Counted from the stretch's first letter, positions 16,707 to 26,713 are shown. The stretch is DNA of 64,000 bases from an uncultured Atopobiaceae bacterium (GCA_947625405.1 CANQOF010000001.1:1-64000); one strand, 5' to 3'. Translations and numbers: made by a program. The notes: generated by a model not told the origin, from the sequence alone.

Positions 16707-17698
16707 GAGGACTCACCCCCCGAGGCTGCGTCCCCTGTGCCCGAGTCCTCGCCCTCATCCACATCCTCGTCCGTGCTCTTACTCGCGTTTTGCGAGGCGT
16801 CGATGTCCTGCCGCTCCGCCGCCTCGGCCTCCTCGGCGCTCGCATGCTGGCCATCGGAGAGCTCGGTTACGACGAGCACCTCGTCGAATGGCGAGGACAG
16901 CGCTACGGGTCGCATGATGATCGTCTGGTAGAGATCCCCGTTTCCGCGGTTCACGGAGGTCACCACGCCGAGCGGCAGGCCCTTGGGAAACACGCCGCCG
17001 AGGCCACTCGTGACCACGAGATCGCCGACCTCCACCTTCTGATCGCTCGACACGAGCGCGAGGCGGAGGCTTCCGTCGGCGGCTCCCTCCGCCTGGCCCT
17101 GGGCGCGGCTCTCCTGGACGATGGCGGAGACGCCGGAGCGCTCGTCGGTGATGAGGCGCACGATCGAGGTAGTGGGTGTGACTTCGGCCACTTGCCCCAC
17201 GAGCCCGAGCGAATCGGTGACGGGCATGCCCACCTCGATGCCGTCGAGGCTCCCCTTGTCGATGGTGATGGAGGAGGTCGCGGAGTCCACCGAGCCGGAG
17301 ATCACCCGCGCGCCCACGGACGTGAGCTCGTGCGTGTTCTTGAGCTCGAGCAGCGCTTCGAGGCGCTCGGCGGCGAGCGCCTGCTCCTTCAGGAGCGCGT
17401 TCTCCGCGATGAGCTGCTCGTTTTGATCCCTGAGCTCGGAAAGCGTCGACTCGGGTGCCGTGATGTTGCCCATCATGTTCGCGAGCCCCTGGAAGGGAAG
17501 CGAGGCGAGCGTCCCCACATAGCGCACCGGCGCCGTGATGGTTTGGGAGATACCCTTCGCCGCGTCGAAGGCAGGCTTCGTCTCGGGCCTGCACGAGAGG
17601 GTGAAGAGCACGATCGACACCACCACGAGGACGATGAAGGTGCGAAGCCTTCCGTCATCGTTTTTGCCCAAGCCGGAAAGGGACGAATTCAGTGCCAC
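16703..17698 (-). CDS. mreC: Rod shape-determining protein MreC
   Basis: The GTG at 17698, just after GGGGG and 14 bases after the mreB stop, gives 331 residues. It has a short cytoplasmic N-terminus, one transmembrane helix (LRTFIVLVVVSIVLFTLS), and a coiled coil (about 75-115, ELRDQNEQLIAENALLKEQ). Two beta-barrel domains follow (GSLDGIEVGMPVTDSLGLVG, VGDLVVTSGLGGVFPKGLPLG). The last about 50 residues are an acidic Glu/Asp/Ala/Ser tail absent from the core family. MreC links MreB to PBP2 and RodA outside the membrane. Confidence 0.95.
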   Translation of the reverse strand: MALNSSLSGLGKNDDGRLRTFIVLVVVSIVLFTLSCRPETKPAFDAAKGISQTITAPVRYVGTLASLPFQGLANMMGNITAPESTLSELRDQNEQLIAENALLKEQALAAERLEALLELKNTHELTSVGARVISGSVDSATSSITIDKGSLDGIEVGMPVTDSLGLVGQVAEVTPTTSIVRLITDERSGVSAIVQESRAQGQAEGAADGSLRLALVSSDQKVEVGDLVVTSGLGGVFPKGLPLGVVTSVNRGNGDLYQTIIMRPVALSSPFDEVLVVTELSDGQHASAEEAEAAERQDIDASQNASKSTDEDVDEGEDSGTGDAASGGESS

Positions 17699-17712
17699 GA
17701 GGGCCCCCGGCG

Positions 17713-18771
17713 CTAGTAGCCGCTGCTCTGCACGAACCCGCCGGAGAGCGCGTTGGCCTCGAGGACTCGGAGGCATCCGTTCACCACGTTCTCGAGGGCC
17801 GTGGGGCTCACGTTGACCGGCACGCCCGTCTCCTCGCGAAGCCTCGTGTCGAGGCCGCGCAGGAGGCCGCCGCCTCCGGTGAGCATGATGCCGTAGTACA
17901 TGAGGTCCGACGCAAGGTCGGGGGGCGTGCGATCGAGCGCCGCCTTCACGGCCTTCGTGACCTCATCGAGTGGCTGGTTCAGGCAGCGACGGATCTCCTC
18001 GGAGGTGATGTGCACGGTCTTCGGGAGCCCGCTCGTGGCATCGAGGCCGTTCACCTCCACGTCGAGCTCCTCGCGCTGGGGCGCGGCGGAACCCACCTTG
18101 ATCTTGATATCCTCGGCGGTGCGCTCGCCAATCAGCAGGTTGTGGGCGTTCTTCACGTGCTCGAGGATCGTCTCGTCGAACTCGTCCCCCGCCGTGCGGA
18201 TGGACTGCGAGACGACGATGCCGCCCATGGCGATCACGGCCACCTCTGACGTGCCGCCTCCGATGTCCACCACCATGGAGCCCGTGGGCTCTTCGATGGG
18301 AAGGTCCGCGCCGATCGCGGCGGCCATGGGCTCCTCGATGAGATAGGCGCGGCGCGCGCCCGCCTGGATGGTGGCCTCGAAGACGGCGCGCTTCTCCACG
18401 GACGTCACGCCCGAGGGAACGCACACGACCACGCGCGGCCTTGGCGACCACGGCCAGCGACGCGAATCCCCCCGCGCCTTCTCGATGAAGTAGCGAAGCA
18501 TCACCTCGGTGACGTCGAAGTCGGCGATCACGCCGTCCTTGAGCGGGCGGAAGGCGGTGATGGAGCCCGGAGTGCGCCCGACCATGCGCTTCGCGTCGAT
18601 GCCCACGGCGAGCACGCGCTCCTCGTTTTGATCGATGGCCACCACCGAGGGCTCGTTCAGCACGATCCCCTCGCCCCGCACGGCCACGAGCGTGTTCGCC
18701 GTGCCGAGGTCGATGGCGAGGTCTCCCCTGTCACCCAGGGAATCGCTCAGGAATTGATCGATGAAGCCCAT
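17713..18771 (-). CDS. mreB: Actin-like rod shape protein MreB
   Basis: 352 residues with all actin-fold signatures: GDLAIDLGTANTLVAVRG (phosphate 1), VVVCVPSGVTSVEKRAV, EEPMAAAIGA, VVDIGGGTSEVAVIAMGG (phosphate 2) and MLTGGGGLLRGLDTRL (adenosine). The short hydrophobic N-terminus MGFIDQFL probably helps membrane binding. It is the first classical shape gene in the leftward run and starts 27 bases after the TPR gene ends. Presence of the full mreBCD-PBP2-rodA set predicts a rod-shaped cell. Confidence 0.97.
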   Translation of the reverse strand: MGFIDQFLSDSLGDRGDLAIDLGTANTLVAVRGEGIVLNEPSVVAIDQNEERVLAVGIDAKRMVGRTPGSITAFRPLKDGVIADFDVTEVMLRYFIEKARGDSRRWPWSPRPRVVVCVPSGVTSVEKRAVFEATIQAGARRAYLIEEPMAAAIGADLPIEEPTGSMVVDIGGGTSEVAVIAMGGIVVSQSIRTAGDEFDETILEHVKNAHNLLIGERTAEDIKIKVGSAAPQREELDVEVNGLDATSGLPKTVHITSEEIRRCLNQPLDEVTKAVKAALDRTPPDLASDLMYYGIMLTGGGGLLRGLDTRLREETGVPVNVSPTALENVVNGCLRVLEANALSGGFVQSSGY

Positions 18772-18797
18772 GCTCGGCCGCCCCGTCTCGCTTGCCG

Positions 18798-20309
18798 CTA
18801 CGCCGTCGGCTGCTCGGCTTCGCCCTCGGTGCCCGTCGTGTCGGCGGGAGCCTCGGCGCCGGTTTGGTCGGTGGTCGACGCATCGGGCGTCCCCTCGGTG
18901 GTCGTGTCCACCGTCATCGAGGTGTCCACGGGGTTCGTGTCCACCGTCACGTTCGTGTCCTCAACGGGGGTCGTCTGCTCCGTCGTGGTGGCCGAGGATT
19001 CGTCGTTTTCCGTGTCGAGGAGCGATTCGAAGGTGAGCTGGACGTCGGAGACCTTCCAACCGATGCCCTCGCGCACGAGCGTGACGAGATAGGTCTGGGT
19101 GCCACCCTCGGCGAGCGTTGCCGTGAGGGTGACGGTGGAGCTGTTCGCCGTGCGATCGACTCCGTCGATCTGCACCATGGCGCCCGCGGGGAGGATGGCG
19201 GTGATGGCCTGGATCTGCTCATCTGAAAGGCCGCTCGCGAGGTACATGGAGGGGTCCTCGCCCGAATCCTCGGAGGCGAAGAGGCCGTTCACCACGTCCT
19301 CCTGCATCGGCCAGCCATAGCCCGCGAAGTAGAGCCCTGCGCCGCACGCGGCGAGGATGCCCAGGATCACGAGGATCGCGATGAAGACCTTGAGGCCGGT
19401 GTGCTTCTTCTTGCGCTCCACCTTGGCCTGCTTCTTCGCGTTCTCCACGATGTCCTGCTCGGAGATCTCGAAGAAGCCCGTGTCCTCGGGAGACGGGATG
19501 AACTCGCCCGAGGAGCCGAGGGGATCAAGCGGATCCACGGCGCCGGCGCCGGTGCCGCCATAGCCCGCGGCCGCGAGCATGGCATCCGTCTCACTGCGAC
19601 CCGCGGCGCCGAGCGCGCGCATGGCGTTGGCCGCCGCCGCGTAGGCCGCTTGTTGGTTCGGGGTGAGCTGATAGGTGCCATCGGCCATGGCCTGGCTGAA
19701 GGCGTCCGCGGCCTCGGTGAGGCGATTCGCCTGCACGTAGGCCTCGCCGAGCTCCGCGTGGATTGCGTTTTGATCGGCCTGGGGAGCCGCGAAATCGAGC
19801 GCCGTGCGATAGGCCTCCACGGCGTCCATGGGACGCCCGAGCTGCATGAAGCACGCGCCGAGCTTGGAGAGCGCAAGCGACGGGTTGGGGTTCGATTCGT
19901 CGATCGCCGCGTTCCTCCACGCCGCGCCGGCCTCGCGTGGCTGGCCGAGGCGCTCGTAGGCCTCGCCTAGCGCCGCCTGGGCTTTGTACGGGGTGGGGTA
20001 CGAGGAATCGGAGAGCGCTTGCGTGAGCGAGGCCACCGCCGCGTCGGGCTGCCCCGCCGCGAGGTAGGCGCGACCGCGGTTCGTGGCGAGGGCTCCCACC
20101 CTGCCGTAGCGCTCATCGGCGAGCGCCTCGCCATATGCCTGGGCGGCGTCGTTGAAGAGCCCGAGACGCATGAGGGCATTGCCTCGCAGGTGATCGATCG
20201 CACCGTTCACCTCGCCCGGCGCCTTTGCCTGTGCGAGAAGTGCCTGCGCGGTTGCGAAGTCGCCGTTTTGGTAGGCGGTTCGTCCTGCCTCAAATGCCTG
20301 TGAATCCAC
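18798..20309 (-). CDS. TPR membrane protein with Thr-rich C-terminal tail
   Basis: The start is a GTG at 20309, 5 bases after AGGGGAG; the product is 503 residues. Residues 1-230 are about six tetratricopeptide-like repeats (AFEAGRTAYQNGDFATAQALL, NRGRAYLAAGQPDAAVASLTQAL and so on). A basic cytoplasmic segment KKQAKVERKKKHTG precedes one transmembrane helix (about 315-335). An outside domain of about 120 residues follows (AMVQIDGVDRTANSSTVTLTATLAEGG). The last 65 residues are mostly Thr, Glu and Asp. The topology places TPRs inside and a sensor-like domain outside. It sits directly upstream of mreB, so a role in envelope growth is plausible but not shown. Confidence 0.8.
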   Translation of the reverse strand: MDSQAFEAGRTAYQNGDFATAQALLAQAKAPGEVNGAIDHLRGNALMRLGLFNDAAQAYGEALADERYGRVGALATNRGRAYLAAGQPDAAVASLTQALSDSSYPTPYKAQAALGEAYERLGQPREAGAAWRNAAIDESNPNPSLALSKLGACFMQLGRPMDAVEAYRTALDFAAPQADQNAIHAELGEAYVQANRLTEAADAFSQAMADGTYQLTPNQQAAYAAAANAMRALGAAGRSETDAMLAAAGYGGTGAGAVDPLDPLGSSGEFIPSPEDTGFFEISEQDIVENAKKQAKVERKKKHTGLKVFIAILVILGILAACGAGLYFAGYGWPMQEDVVNGLFASEDSGEDPSMYLASGLSDEQIQAITAILPAGAMVQIDGVDRTANSSTVTLTATLAEGGTQTYLVTLVREGIGWKVSDVQLTFESLLDTENDESSATTTEQTTPVEDTNVTVDTNPVDTSMTVDTTTEGTPDASTTDQTGAEAPADTTGTEGEAEQPTA

Positions 20310-20453
20310 GTTCTCCCCTTTTCAGCTCTCCCCAGATCATCGAGCGCGCCGGCTGCCCATGGGGATTCCCCCCTTGTGCGAACACAAGAAAGCCGCCCGC
20401 AAGCATACCAGCCTTGCCGCGCTTTCACAGGATACGCACGGAGCGGGAAGCAT

Positions 20454-21404
20454 CTACGCCTCAGGTTCCTCGAGCGTAAAGCCATCCCGGGCCTCTTGAT
20501 AGAGGCTCGAGAACGCCCCGTCGGATGCGCGCGCCTGGTCGATGGCCGCTTGCGCATCGTCCTCGGAGGCGCCGGGCGCGAGGATGGCCTGCCAGGCGCT
20601 CGTGAGGGCATCGGCGCGATTTCGCAGATAATTGCCCATGGTGACGAGCTCATCACGCGAGCTTGCGTAGGTGCCCGTGGTCACGTCTGCCGCCTGCACC
20701 TCGGTGATGAGGTTCGAGATGCGGATGGACGTGGCCTCCGCTTGCTTGGCCCACGTCTCACGCGTCTCGTCGCTCGCGGACGGGGCGGCGCTCAGATCCT
20801 GCATCTCTTGGTTGAGCTCGTCAGAAAGCGTGTCCGCGGTTTCGAGCGCGCCCGTGAGCGCCTCGAACGTGGCCTCGTCCGCCGTGAGCGGCTTCGTTTC
20901 CTCCGCGGTCTTGTCCTGTGCGCTGAGCCGCTCGACGGTGCCCGGGAAGCCCTCCATGGACGTGTCCGCCGGCGTGCTCGCCCGCGTGTCGTAGAGGTGC
21001 GGGTCCCATGGGTGCGCGAGCACGAGCACCGTGGCGAGCACGACGACTCCCACGGCCACGCAGGCGATGAGGAGGCTCTTCGCGGCACGGGGGCTCTTGG
21101 GCTCGTCATCCTCTTGCAGCTCGGGAAGCGGGATCGCGTTTTGCATGCGCGGCAAGAGCCGCGTGTCGCGCTCGGCGGGATCCACGGGCTCCGCGCTCGA
21201 GGGATCGAGGGGATCGGATTGTCCGAAGAGGGGAAGTCCGCAATAGGGACAGGCGGCCATCTCGCGTGAGACCACGCTCCCGCACGCGGGGCACCACGTG
21301 AGGTCCTCGGCCGTGGGCGCGCTCAGGGGGCGCACGTCGCCGCCGCAGGAAGGGCACGACGTCGCGTCATCGGGAAGCGGGTGACCACAGCGAGGGCAGA
21401 GCAC
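20454..21404 (-). CDS. Double zinc-ribbon, single-pass membrane protein
   Basis: The start is GTG at 21404 with AAAGGGAGG upstream; 316 residues. Residues 3-60 hold two zinc ribbons: CPRCG..CPSCGG and CPACG..CPYCG. An acidic linker leads to a transmembrane helix (about 112-135, SLLIACVAVGVVVLATVLVLA). The outer part of about 180 residues is predicted mainly helical, with ETADTLSDELNQEMQDLSA and a conserved-looking AITSAWQAIL stretch. Similar zinc-ribbon membrane proteins of unknown function are common in Coriobacteriia. It is upstream of the TPR gene on the same strand, and both have the same inside-TM-outside plan. Confidence 0.8.
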   Translation of the reverse strand: MLCPRCGHPLPDDATSCPSCGGDVRPLSAPTAEDLTWCPACGSVVSREMAACPYCGLPLFGQSDPLDPSSAEPVDPAERDTRLLPRMQNAIPLPELQEDDEPKSPRAAKSLLIACVAVGVVVLATVLVLAHPWDPHLYDTRASTPADTSMEGFPGTVERLSAQDKTAEETKPLTADEATFEALTGALETADTLSDELNQEMQDLSAAPSASDETRETWAKQAEATSIRISNLITEVQAADVTTGTYASSRDELVTMGNYLRNRADALTSAWQAILAPGASEDDAQAAIDQARASDGAFSSLYQEARDGFTLEEPEA

Positions 21405-21495
21405 GCCGAAACCTCCCTTTGGGACGAGGCCCCCATGGGGCCCGTGGGCGTTTATGGTGCGTTTTCGTTCCCGCGAGGAGCCTGGCGCTCGCGCG

Positions 21496-24225
21496 CTAGG
21501 CCATATCGCTCAGCACGTAGGGTAGGATACCGCCTTTTGCCATGTAGAGGGCCTCGGTGGGCGTATCGATGCGCACGCGGCACGCGATCCTGCGCTCTGC
21601 GCCATCCTCGGAGACGATCGTGAGGGTGGTCTTCGGCGCCGGCTTTCCGAAGGCGACCTCAACCGGCTCGACGGTGAAGGCCTCCTTGCCGCAGAGATTC
21701 AGGTCGTCGAGCGTCACGCCATCCAGCTCGAGCGGGAGGATCCCCATGCCCACGAGGTTCGAGCGGTGGATGCGCTCGAAGCTCTCGGCCACTACGCACC
21801 GTACGCCGAGGAGCGCGGGGCCCTTGGCCGCCCAGTCCCTCGAGGAGCCGGATCCGTACATCTTGCCCGCCACGAGGATGAGCTCCACGCCCGCCTTGCG
21901 CGCGCTCTCGGCGGCATCCCAGATGCTCATGAGCTCGCCCGTCACCGGGTCCTCCGTGAGCCCACCCGCCTCGCTGCGCGCAAGGGCGTTTTGGAGCCGC
22001 GGGTTCGCGAACGTCCCTCGCTCCATCACCTCGTGGTTTCCCCGTCGCGCGCCGTAGGTGTTGAAGTCCTCCCGCTTCACCCCGCGTTCCTCGAGGTAGA
22101 GGGCCGCGGGCGAGCCTTGGGCGATCGTGCCTGCGGGAGAGATGTGGTCGGTCGTCACGAAGTCGCCGAGAAGCGCGAGGCAGCGGGCATCCGCGCACCC
22201 CACGCGCTCCGCCGGGCGCGCGTCCTCGAAGTACGGGGGGCGACGAATGTAGGTGGATGCGGGATCCCAGGGATAGGTCGTGCCCTCGGGAGTCACGAGC
22301 GCGTCCCACGAGGAGCCCCCCGAGGCGAGATCCGCGGTCTCCTTGAAGAGCTCGGGGGTGAGGTGCGCCTTCAGGATCTCCCCGACCTCCGCGGGATCGG
22401 GCACCACGTCGGCGAGCATCACGGGATTGCCCTCGGCATCGAAGCCGAGCGGCTCCTCCGCGAGGTTCGCGACCATCGTGCCCTTGATGGCGTAGGCCAC
22501 CACGAGCGAGGGAGCGCAGAGGTAGTTCTGCGCCACGTCGGGGGAGATGCGCCCATCGAAGTTGCGATTCCCCGAAAGCACGCTCGTGAGCTCCACCTCG
22601 CTCGCAAGCTCGTGGACGGGCGCGGCGAGCGGGCCCGAGTTTCCGATGCAGGCAAGGCAACCCCAGCCGGAAAGCGAGAATCCGAGCTCGGCGAGCGGCT
22701 CCGCGAGCCCCGTCTCCTCGAGCAGACGCGAGGTGGCCTTCGAACCCGGGCCGAGGATGCACTTCACCCATGGGGCCGCGACGAGACCGCGCTCGCGGGC
22801 GTTTTTCGCGAGGAGGGCGGCGGAAACGACCATCGCGGAATCAGTGGCGGTGGTGCAGCTCGTGATGGCCGCGAGCGCAAGCGATCCGTGCGCGAGCTCG
22901 AAGCTCCCCTCGGGGAGCTCCACCTCGAAGCGCGCCTCGGCGTCGCCATGACCGTGCGAGGCGGAGGTGCTGAGCACGCGATCGCGAAGCCCCGCGATGC
23001 TCACGCGGTTATGGGGACGGGAGGGGCCGGCGAGACAGGGCTCCACCGTCGAGAGGTCGAATTCGACTACCTCGGAGTACACGCGCGGCACGTCGCGACC
23101 CTCGCCGCCGAAGATGCCCTGCGCGCGGTAATATGCCTCGGCGAGCGCCACCTGCTCGGCGCTCCTCCCCGTGAGCGCGAGGTAGGAAAGCGTCTCCTCG
23201 TCCACCGGAAAGAGCGTGGCCGTGGCGCCGTATTCGGGGGTCATGTTCGCCACGCAGGCGCGCTGGGTGGCCGAGAGCGTCGAAACCCCCTCCCCCGACA
23301 CCTCGACGATCTTTCCCACGACGCCCTTCTCGCGAAGGAGCTGGGTGAGGGTGAGCGCGAGGTCCATCGCCTGCACGCCCTCGGGAAGCGCTCCTTTAAG
23401 GGTGAGGCCGACCACCTCGGGCACGCGCATGGGAAGCGAGAGCCCGAGCGCCGCCGCCTCGCACTCGATGCCGCCCAAGCCCCAACTCATCACGCCAAGG
23501 CCGTTTGCGGTGGTGGTGTGGGAATCCGAGCCCACGAGCGTGTCGAAGCCCCAGAGCCCTTCCTCGGAGAGCGCGTCCTCGGCGACGAGCGTCCAGAAGC
23601 GCTCGACGCCGAGCTGATGGCAGATGCCCTGGCCGGGTGGCACGATCTCCACGTTGTCGAAGCTCTTGGAGGCCCACTTGAGGAAGCTGAAGCGCTCGGC
23701 GTTTCGCCTCGCCTCGATGGCGAGGTTGAGCTCGGCGGCCCCCTCCTCGCCCGTGCAGTCGGCCTGCACGGAGTGATCCACCACGAGCACGCAGGGGATC
23801 TTCGGGTTCACCGTCTCGGGATCGCCCCCCTCGGCGACCATCGCGTCGCGCATCGCCGCGAAGTCCACGAAGATCGGCACCCCGGTGAAGTCCTGGAAGA
23901 GCACGCGGGAGGGCGAGAACTCGATTTCCTCGCCCGCGCGCCCCTCGAGGCCCGCCTCCACCACGCGGCGGGCGGCCTCGATTGCGGCCTCGTCGGAGGG
24001 AGCGCGACGGATGACGTTTTCGAGGAAGCGCACGGAGGCTCGCGGGATGCGAAGCGCGCCCGGCACCTTCGCCACGTCGATCATCCGCACCACGCGTCCA
24101 GCGACCTCGAGCTCCCTCGGCACGCGCGCTCGGCGCACCTCCTCCTCGAAGGCGTCCCCGTAGACGGCGCGCTCGATGAAGGCGCGATCGGGATTGCTAG
24201 AGGCTCCGCTGGCTTGCCTTTCCAT
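21496..24225 (-). CDS. acnA: Aconitate hydratase
   Basis: The start at 24225 (MERQASGASS) has GAGGAG 7 bases upstream and gives 909 residues, standard for AcnA. Recognisable features are VLVVDHSVQAD, GVGGIE-type GLGGIECEAAALG, the cluster ligand Cys in ITSCTTATDS, two further ligands in GCLACIGNSG, and YGSGSSRDWAAKG of the swivel domain. It isomerises citrate and isocitrate with a 4Fe-4S centre. The first 29 bases of the gene lie inside the end of the P-type ATPase gene in another frame, so the two are probably cotranscribed and coupled. Confidence 0.96.
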   Translation of the reverse strand: MERQASGASSNPDRAFIERAVYGDAFEEEVRRARVPRELEVAGRVVRMIDVAKVPGALRIPRASVRFLENVIRRAPSDEAAIEAARRVVEAGLEGRAGEEIEFSPSRVLFQDFTGVPIFVDFAAMRDAMVAEGGDPETVNPKIPCVLVVDHSVQADCTGEEGAAELNLAIEARRNAERFSFLKWASKSFDNVEIVPPGQGICHQLGVERFWTLVAEDALSEEGLWGFDTLVGSDSHTTTANGLGVMSWGLGGIECEAAALGLSLPMRVPEVVGLTLKGALPEGVQAMDLALTLTQLLREKGVVGKIVEVSGEGVSTLSATQRACVANMTPEYGATATLFPVDEETLSYLALTGRSAEQVALAEAYYRAQGIFGGEGRDVPRVYSEVVEFDLSTVEPCLAGPSRPHNRVSIAGLRDRVLSTSASHGHGDAEARFEVELPEGSFELAHGSLALAAITSCTTATDSAMVVSAALLAKNARERGLVAAPWVKCILGPGSKATSRLLEETGLAEPLAELGFSLSGWGCLACIGNSGPLAAPVHELASEVELTSVLSGNRNFDGRISPDVAQNYLCAPSLVVAYAIKGTMVANLAEEPLGFDAEGNPVMLADVVPDPAEVGEILKAHLTPELFKETADLASGGSSWDALVTPEGTTYPWDPASTYIRRPPYFEDARPAERVGCADARCLALLGDFVTTDHISPAGTIAQGSPAALYLEERGVKREDFNTYGARRGNHEVMERGTFANPRLQNALARSEAGGLTEDPVTGELMSIWDAAESARKAGVELILVAGKMYGSGSSRDWAAKGPALLGVRCVVAESFERIHRSNLVGMGILPLELDGVTLDDLNLCGKEAFTVEPVEVAFGKPAPKTTLTIVSEDGAERRIACRVRIDTPTEALYMAKGGILPYVLSDMA

Positions 24226-26620
24226 GGCTTCGCTCCTCGACTTTCTTGGCAAAGCGCCCGTAGATGCCCTCGGGCGTCTCGTTTCTCCTCGCGTGGCGCC
24301 ACAGCACCTCGAAGATGATGATCGTCACGACGCTCACCGCGGCCAGGAATCCGACCATCGGCCAGGTGAGGGGCGCCATCTCGAAGAACCATCCGAAGAG
24401 CGTGACCCCGAAGACGATCTCGAGGATGGTGGCCACGAGAAGGGCGCTTCGAAGCAGGTTGAGCGGCTGGGAGAGGCGCCAGATGAGCCAGATGCCCACC
24501 ACGCTCGTCACGCAGGTGGCGATCGTGGAGACCTGCTCGGTGGAGAGTCCGAGGAAGGTGCGCGCGACCACCACACAGGCAAGCCCGATCGTCACCGCCA
24601 CCGAGGCGGGCATCGAGCGCGAGAGCACGTGGGCGAGGAAATTGCCCTCTACGCGGTCGTGATTCGGCTCAAGGGCGAGCACGAAGGACGGGATGCCGAT
24701 GAGGCTCCCGGAGATGAGCGAAAGCTGGATGGGCAGCATCGGGTAGGGCGGCAAGAGGATGCAGAGCACGCCCACGGCCATGGAGAAGACCGTCTTCTCG
24801 AGGAAGAGCGAGGCGGAGCGCTGGAGGTTGTTGATCGAGCGCCTTCCCTCGTCCACCACCTCGGGCATGTGGGCGAAGTCGTTATCCACGAGCACGATCT
24901 CGGCGACGGTGCGCGCCGCGTCGGAGCCCGACGCCATGGCCACCGAGCAGTCCGCCTCGCGAAGGGCGAGGACGTCGTTCACGCCGTCGCCCGTCATGGC
25001 CACCGTGTGACCATGCGCCTTGAGCGCGAGAAGGAGCCCCTTCTTCTGCTGCGGCGTCACGCGACCGAAGACGGTGTAGCGAAGCGCCGCGTCGGCGAGC
25101 GCCGCGTCATCGGCGAGCGTGGAGGCGTCCACCCAGGAATCGGCGCTCTTCACGCCGGCTTCCTTGGCGATGGCGGCCACGGTTGCGGGATCGTCGCCCG
25201 AGATGATCTTCAGCGTCACGCCCTGGCGGCGGAAGTACTCGAGGGTCTTGGGGGCTGATTCGCGCACGTGATCGGAAATGGAGACGATGCCGAGCACCTC
25301 GGGCTCTCCGATGATGGCGTTTTCCCCGTCGAATCCCTCGCAGCGGCAGACGACGAGCACGCGCGAGGTTGCGGGGAAGCTCCTCACGTCCGCCTCTACT
25401 TCGCCGAAGCGGTCGCGCAGCACGAATTGCCCCGCGCCAAACACGAACGCCTCCCCCGTCTGCGTGACGCAGCCGGAGTACTTTCGCTCGCTCGAGAACG
25501 GGATGGCGCGCGCGATGGGCGCGATCTCCACGTCATGCGAATTCGCGTATTCGAGCACCGCCATCGCGGTTTCGTTCGCGTCGGCCTCGTTGGCCTTGGC
25601 CACCGTGGCCATCGCGGCGAGCACGTCCGCCTCCGAGACGTCGGAGAGCGCCCTCACGTCGCGGATCTCCATCACGCCCGCCGTGATCGTCCCCGTCTTG
25701 TCGAGGCAGAGCACGTCCACGCGCGCGAGAGTCTCGATGCAGTAGAGCTGTTGCACGAGGACCTTGTTCAGCGCGAGGCGCATGGTGGCGATGGCGAGCA
25801 CGGTGGAGGTGAGGAGCACGAGGCCCTGGGGGATCATGCCGATGACGTCCGCCACCGTGGAGAGGATCGAATCGTTGAGGCCGATGCCGGAGAAATACGA
25901 GCGCAGGAAAAGCGCGATGCCCACCGGCACCAAGACCCACGTGCCGAAGCGGATGATCATCTTGAGGGTGGTCATGATCTCCGAGTTCACGGGCTTCGCC
26001 TGCTTGGCCTCGTCGTTGATGCGCGCCGCGTAGGAGGCGGCACCCACGCGCATAGCCTCGGCCTTCACCGCGCCCGACGCCACGAAGGAGCCCGAGAGGA
26101 GCTCGTCGCCCACGTGCTTTTCCACCGGGCAGCTCTCGCCCGTGAGGAGCGATTCGTTCATGTAGACGTCGCCCTCGCGCACGCAGAGGTCGGCCGGCAC
26201 TTGGTCGCCATGCGAGAGCACCACGAGATCGCCCTGCACGATCTCGTGGGGCGGCACCTCCACTTGCGCTCCGTCGCGCACGACCTTCGCGGGACGCTCC
26301 GCGAGGATGGAGAGCTGGTCGACCGCCATCTTCGAGCGGATCTCCTGGAAGATGCCGATGGCCATGTTCGCGAAGACGATGAGCAGGAAGAGCATGTTGC
26401 GGTAGCTGCCGGTGATGAACACGAGGGCCGCGAGGAGGATGTTCACCGCGTTGAAGAGCGTGAAGGCGTGATCGGCCACGATCTGGAGAATGCTCTTCGT
26501 CTTGGGCGAGGCATCCACGTTCACGAGCCCTTGGGCCACGCGATCGGCCACCTGGGCGCTCGTGAGGCCGCTGAGCGGCGTGGGCGCGGAGCCCTGCGTG
26601 CGCGCCTCTTCCTGAGCCAT
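24197..26620 (-). CDS. Cation-translocating P-type ATPase (CtpE-like)
   Basis: 807 residues from MAQEEARTQG at 26620. The actuator loop LTGESCPVEK, the phosphorylation site DKTGTITAG, and TGDGVNDVLAL are all present, so the catalytic cycle should be intact. About ten membrane segments are visible; M4 contains the sequence GMIPQGLVLLTS, which recalls CtpE-type ATPases of Actinomycetota (calcium or related cation transport). There is no heavy-metal CPC motif. Ion specificity is inferred only. Longer frames upstream run into tRNA-Arg and are not credible starts. The 3' end overlaps acnA by 29 bases. Confidence 0.9.
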   Translation of the reverse strand: MAQEEARTQGSAPTPLSGLTSAQVADRVAQGLVNVDASPKTKSILQIVADHAFTLFNAVNILLAALVFITGSYRNMLFLLIVFANMAIGIFQEIRSKMAVDQLSILAERPAKVVRDGAQVEVPPHEIVQGDLVVLSHGDQVPADLCVREGDVYMNESLLTGESCPVEKHVGDELLSGSFVASGAVKAEAMRVGAASYAARINDEAKQAKPVNSEIMTTLKMIIRFGTWVLVPVGIALFLRSYFSGIGLNDSILSTVADVIGMIPQGLVLLTSTVLAIATMRLALNKVLVQQLYCIETLARVDVLCLDKTGTITAGVMEIRDVRALSDVSEADVLAAMATVAKANEADANETAMAVLEYANSHDVEIAPIARAIPFSSERKYSGCVTQTGEAFVFGAGQFVLRDRFGEVEADVRSFPATSRVLVVCRCEGFDGENAIIGEPEVLGIVSISDHVRESAPKTLEYFRRQGVTLKIISGDDPATVAAIAKEAGVKSADSWVDASTLADDAALADAALRYTVFGRVTPQQKKGLLLALKAHGHTVAMTGDGVNDVLALREADCSVAMASGSDAARTVAEIVLVDNDFAHMPEVVDEGRRSINNLQRSASLFLEKTVFSMAVGVLCILLPPYPMLPIQLSLISGSLIGIPSFVLALEPNHDRVEGNFLAHVLSRSMPASVAVTIGLACVVVARTFLGLSTEQVSTIATCVTSVVGIWLIWRLSQPLNLLRSALLVATILEIVFGVTLFGWFFEMAPLTWPMVGFLAAVSVVTIIIFEVLWRHARRNETPEGIYGRFAKKVEERSHGKASQRSL

Positions 26621-26713
26621 GGAAGCCTTTCCGCCCTCTTCGTCCCCCTCCATGGGCGAGCGCGGGATTTCCCCTGCTAGTGCAGCTAGAAGTGTTGTTC
26701 GCGCCCGAAACCC

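Noticed and set aside
21766-24318. 850-codon frame on the plus strand
   Set aside because: It is exactly antisense to acnA, is rich in His/Arg/Glu as mirror frames of GC-rich genes are, and has no family motif.
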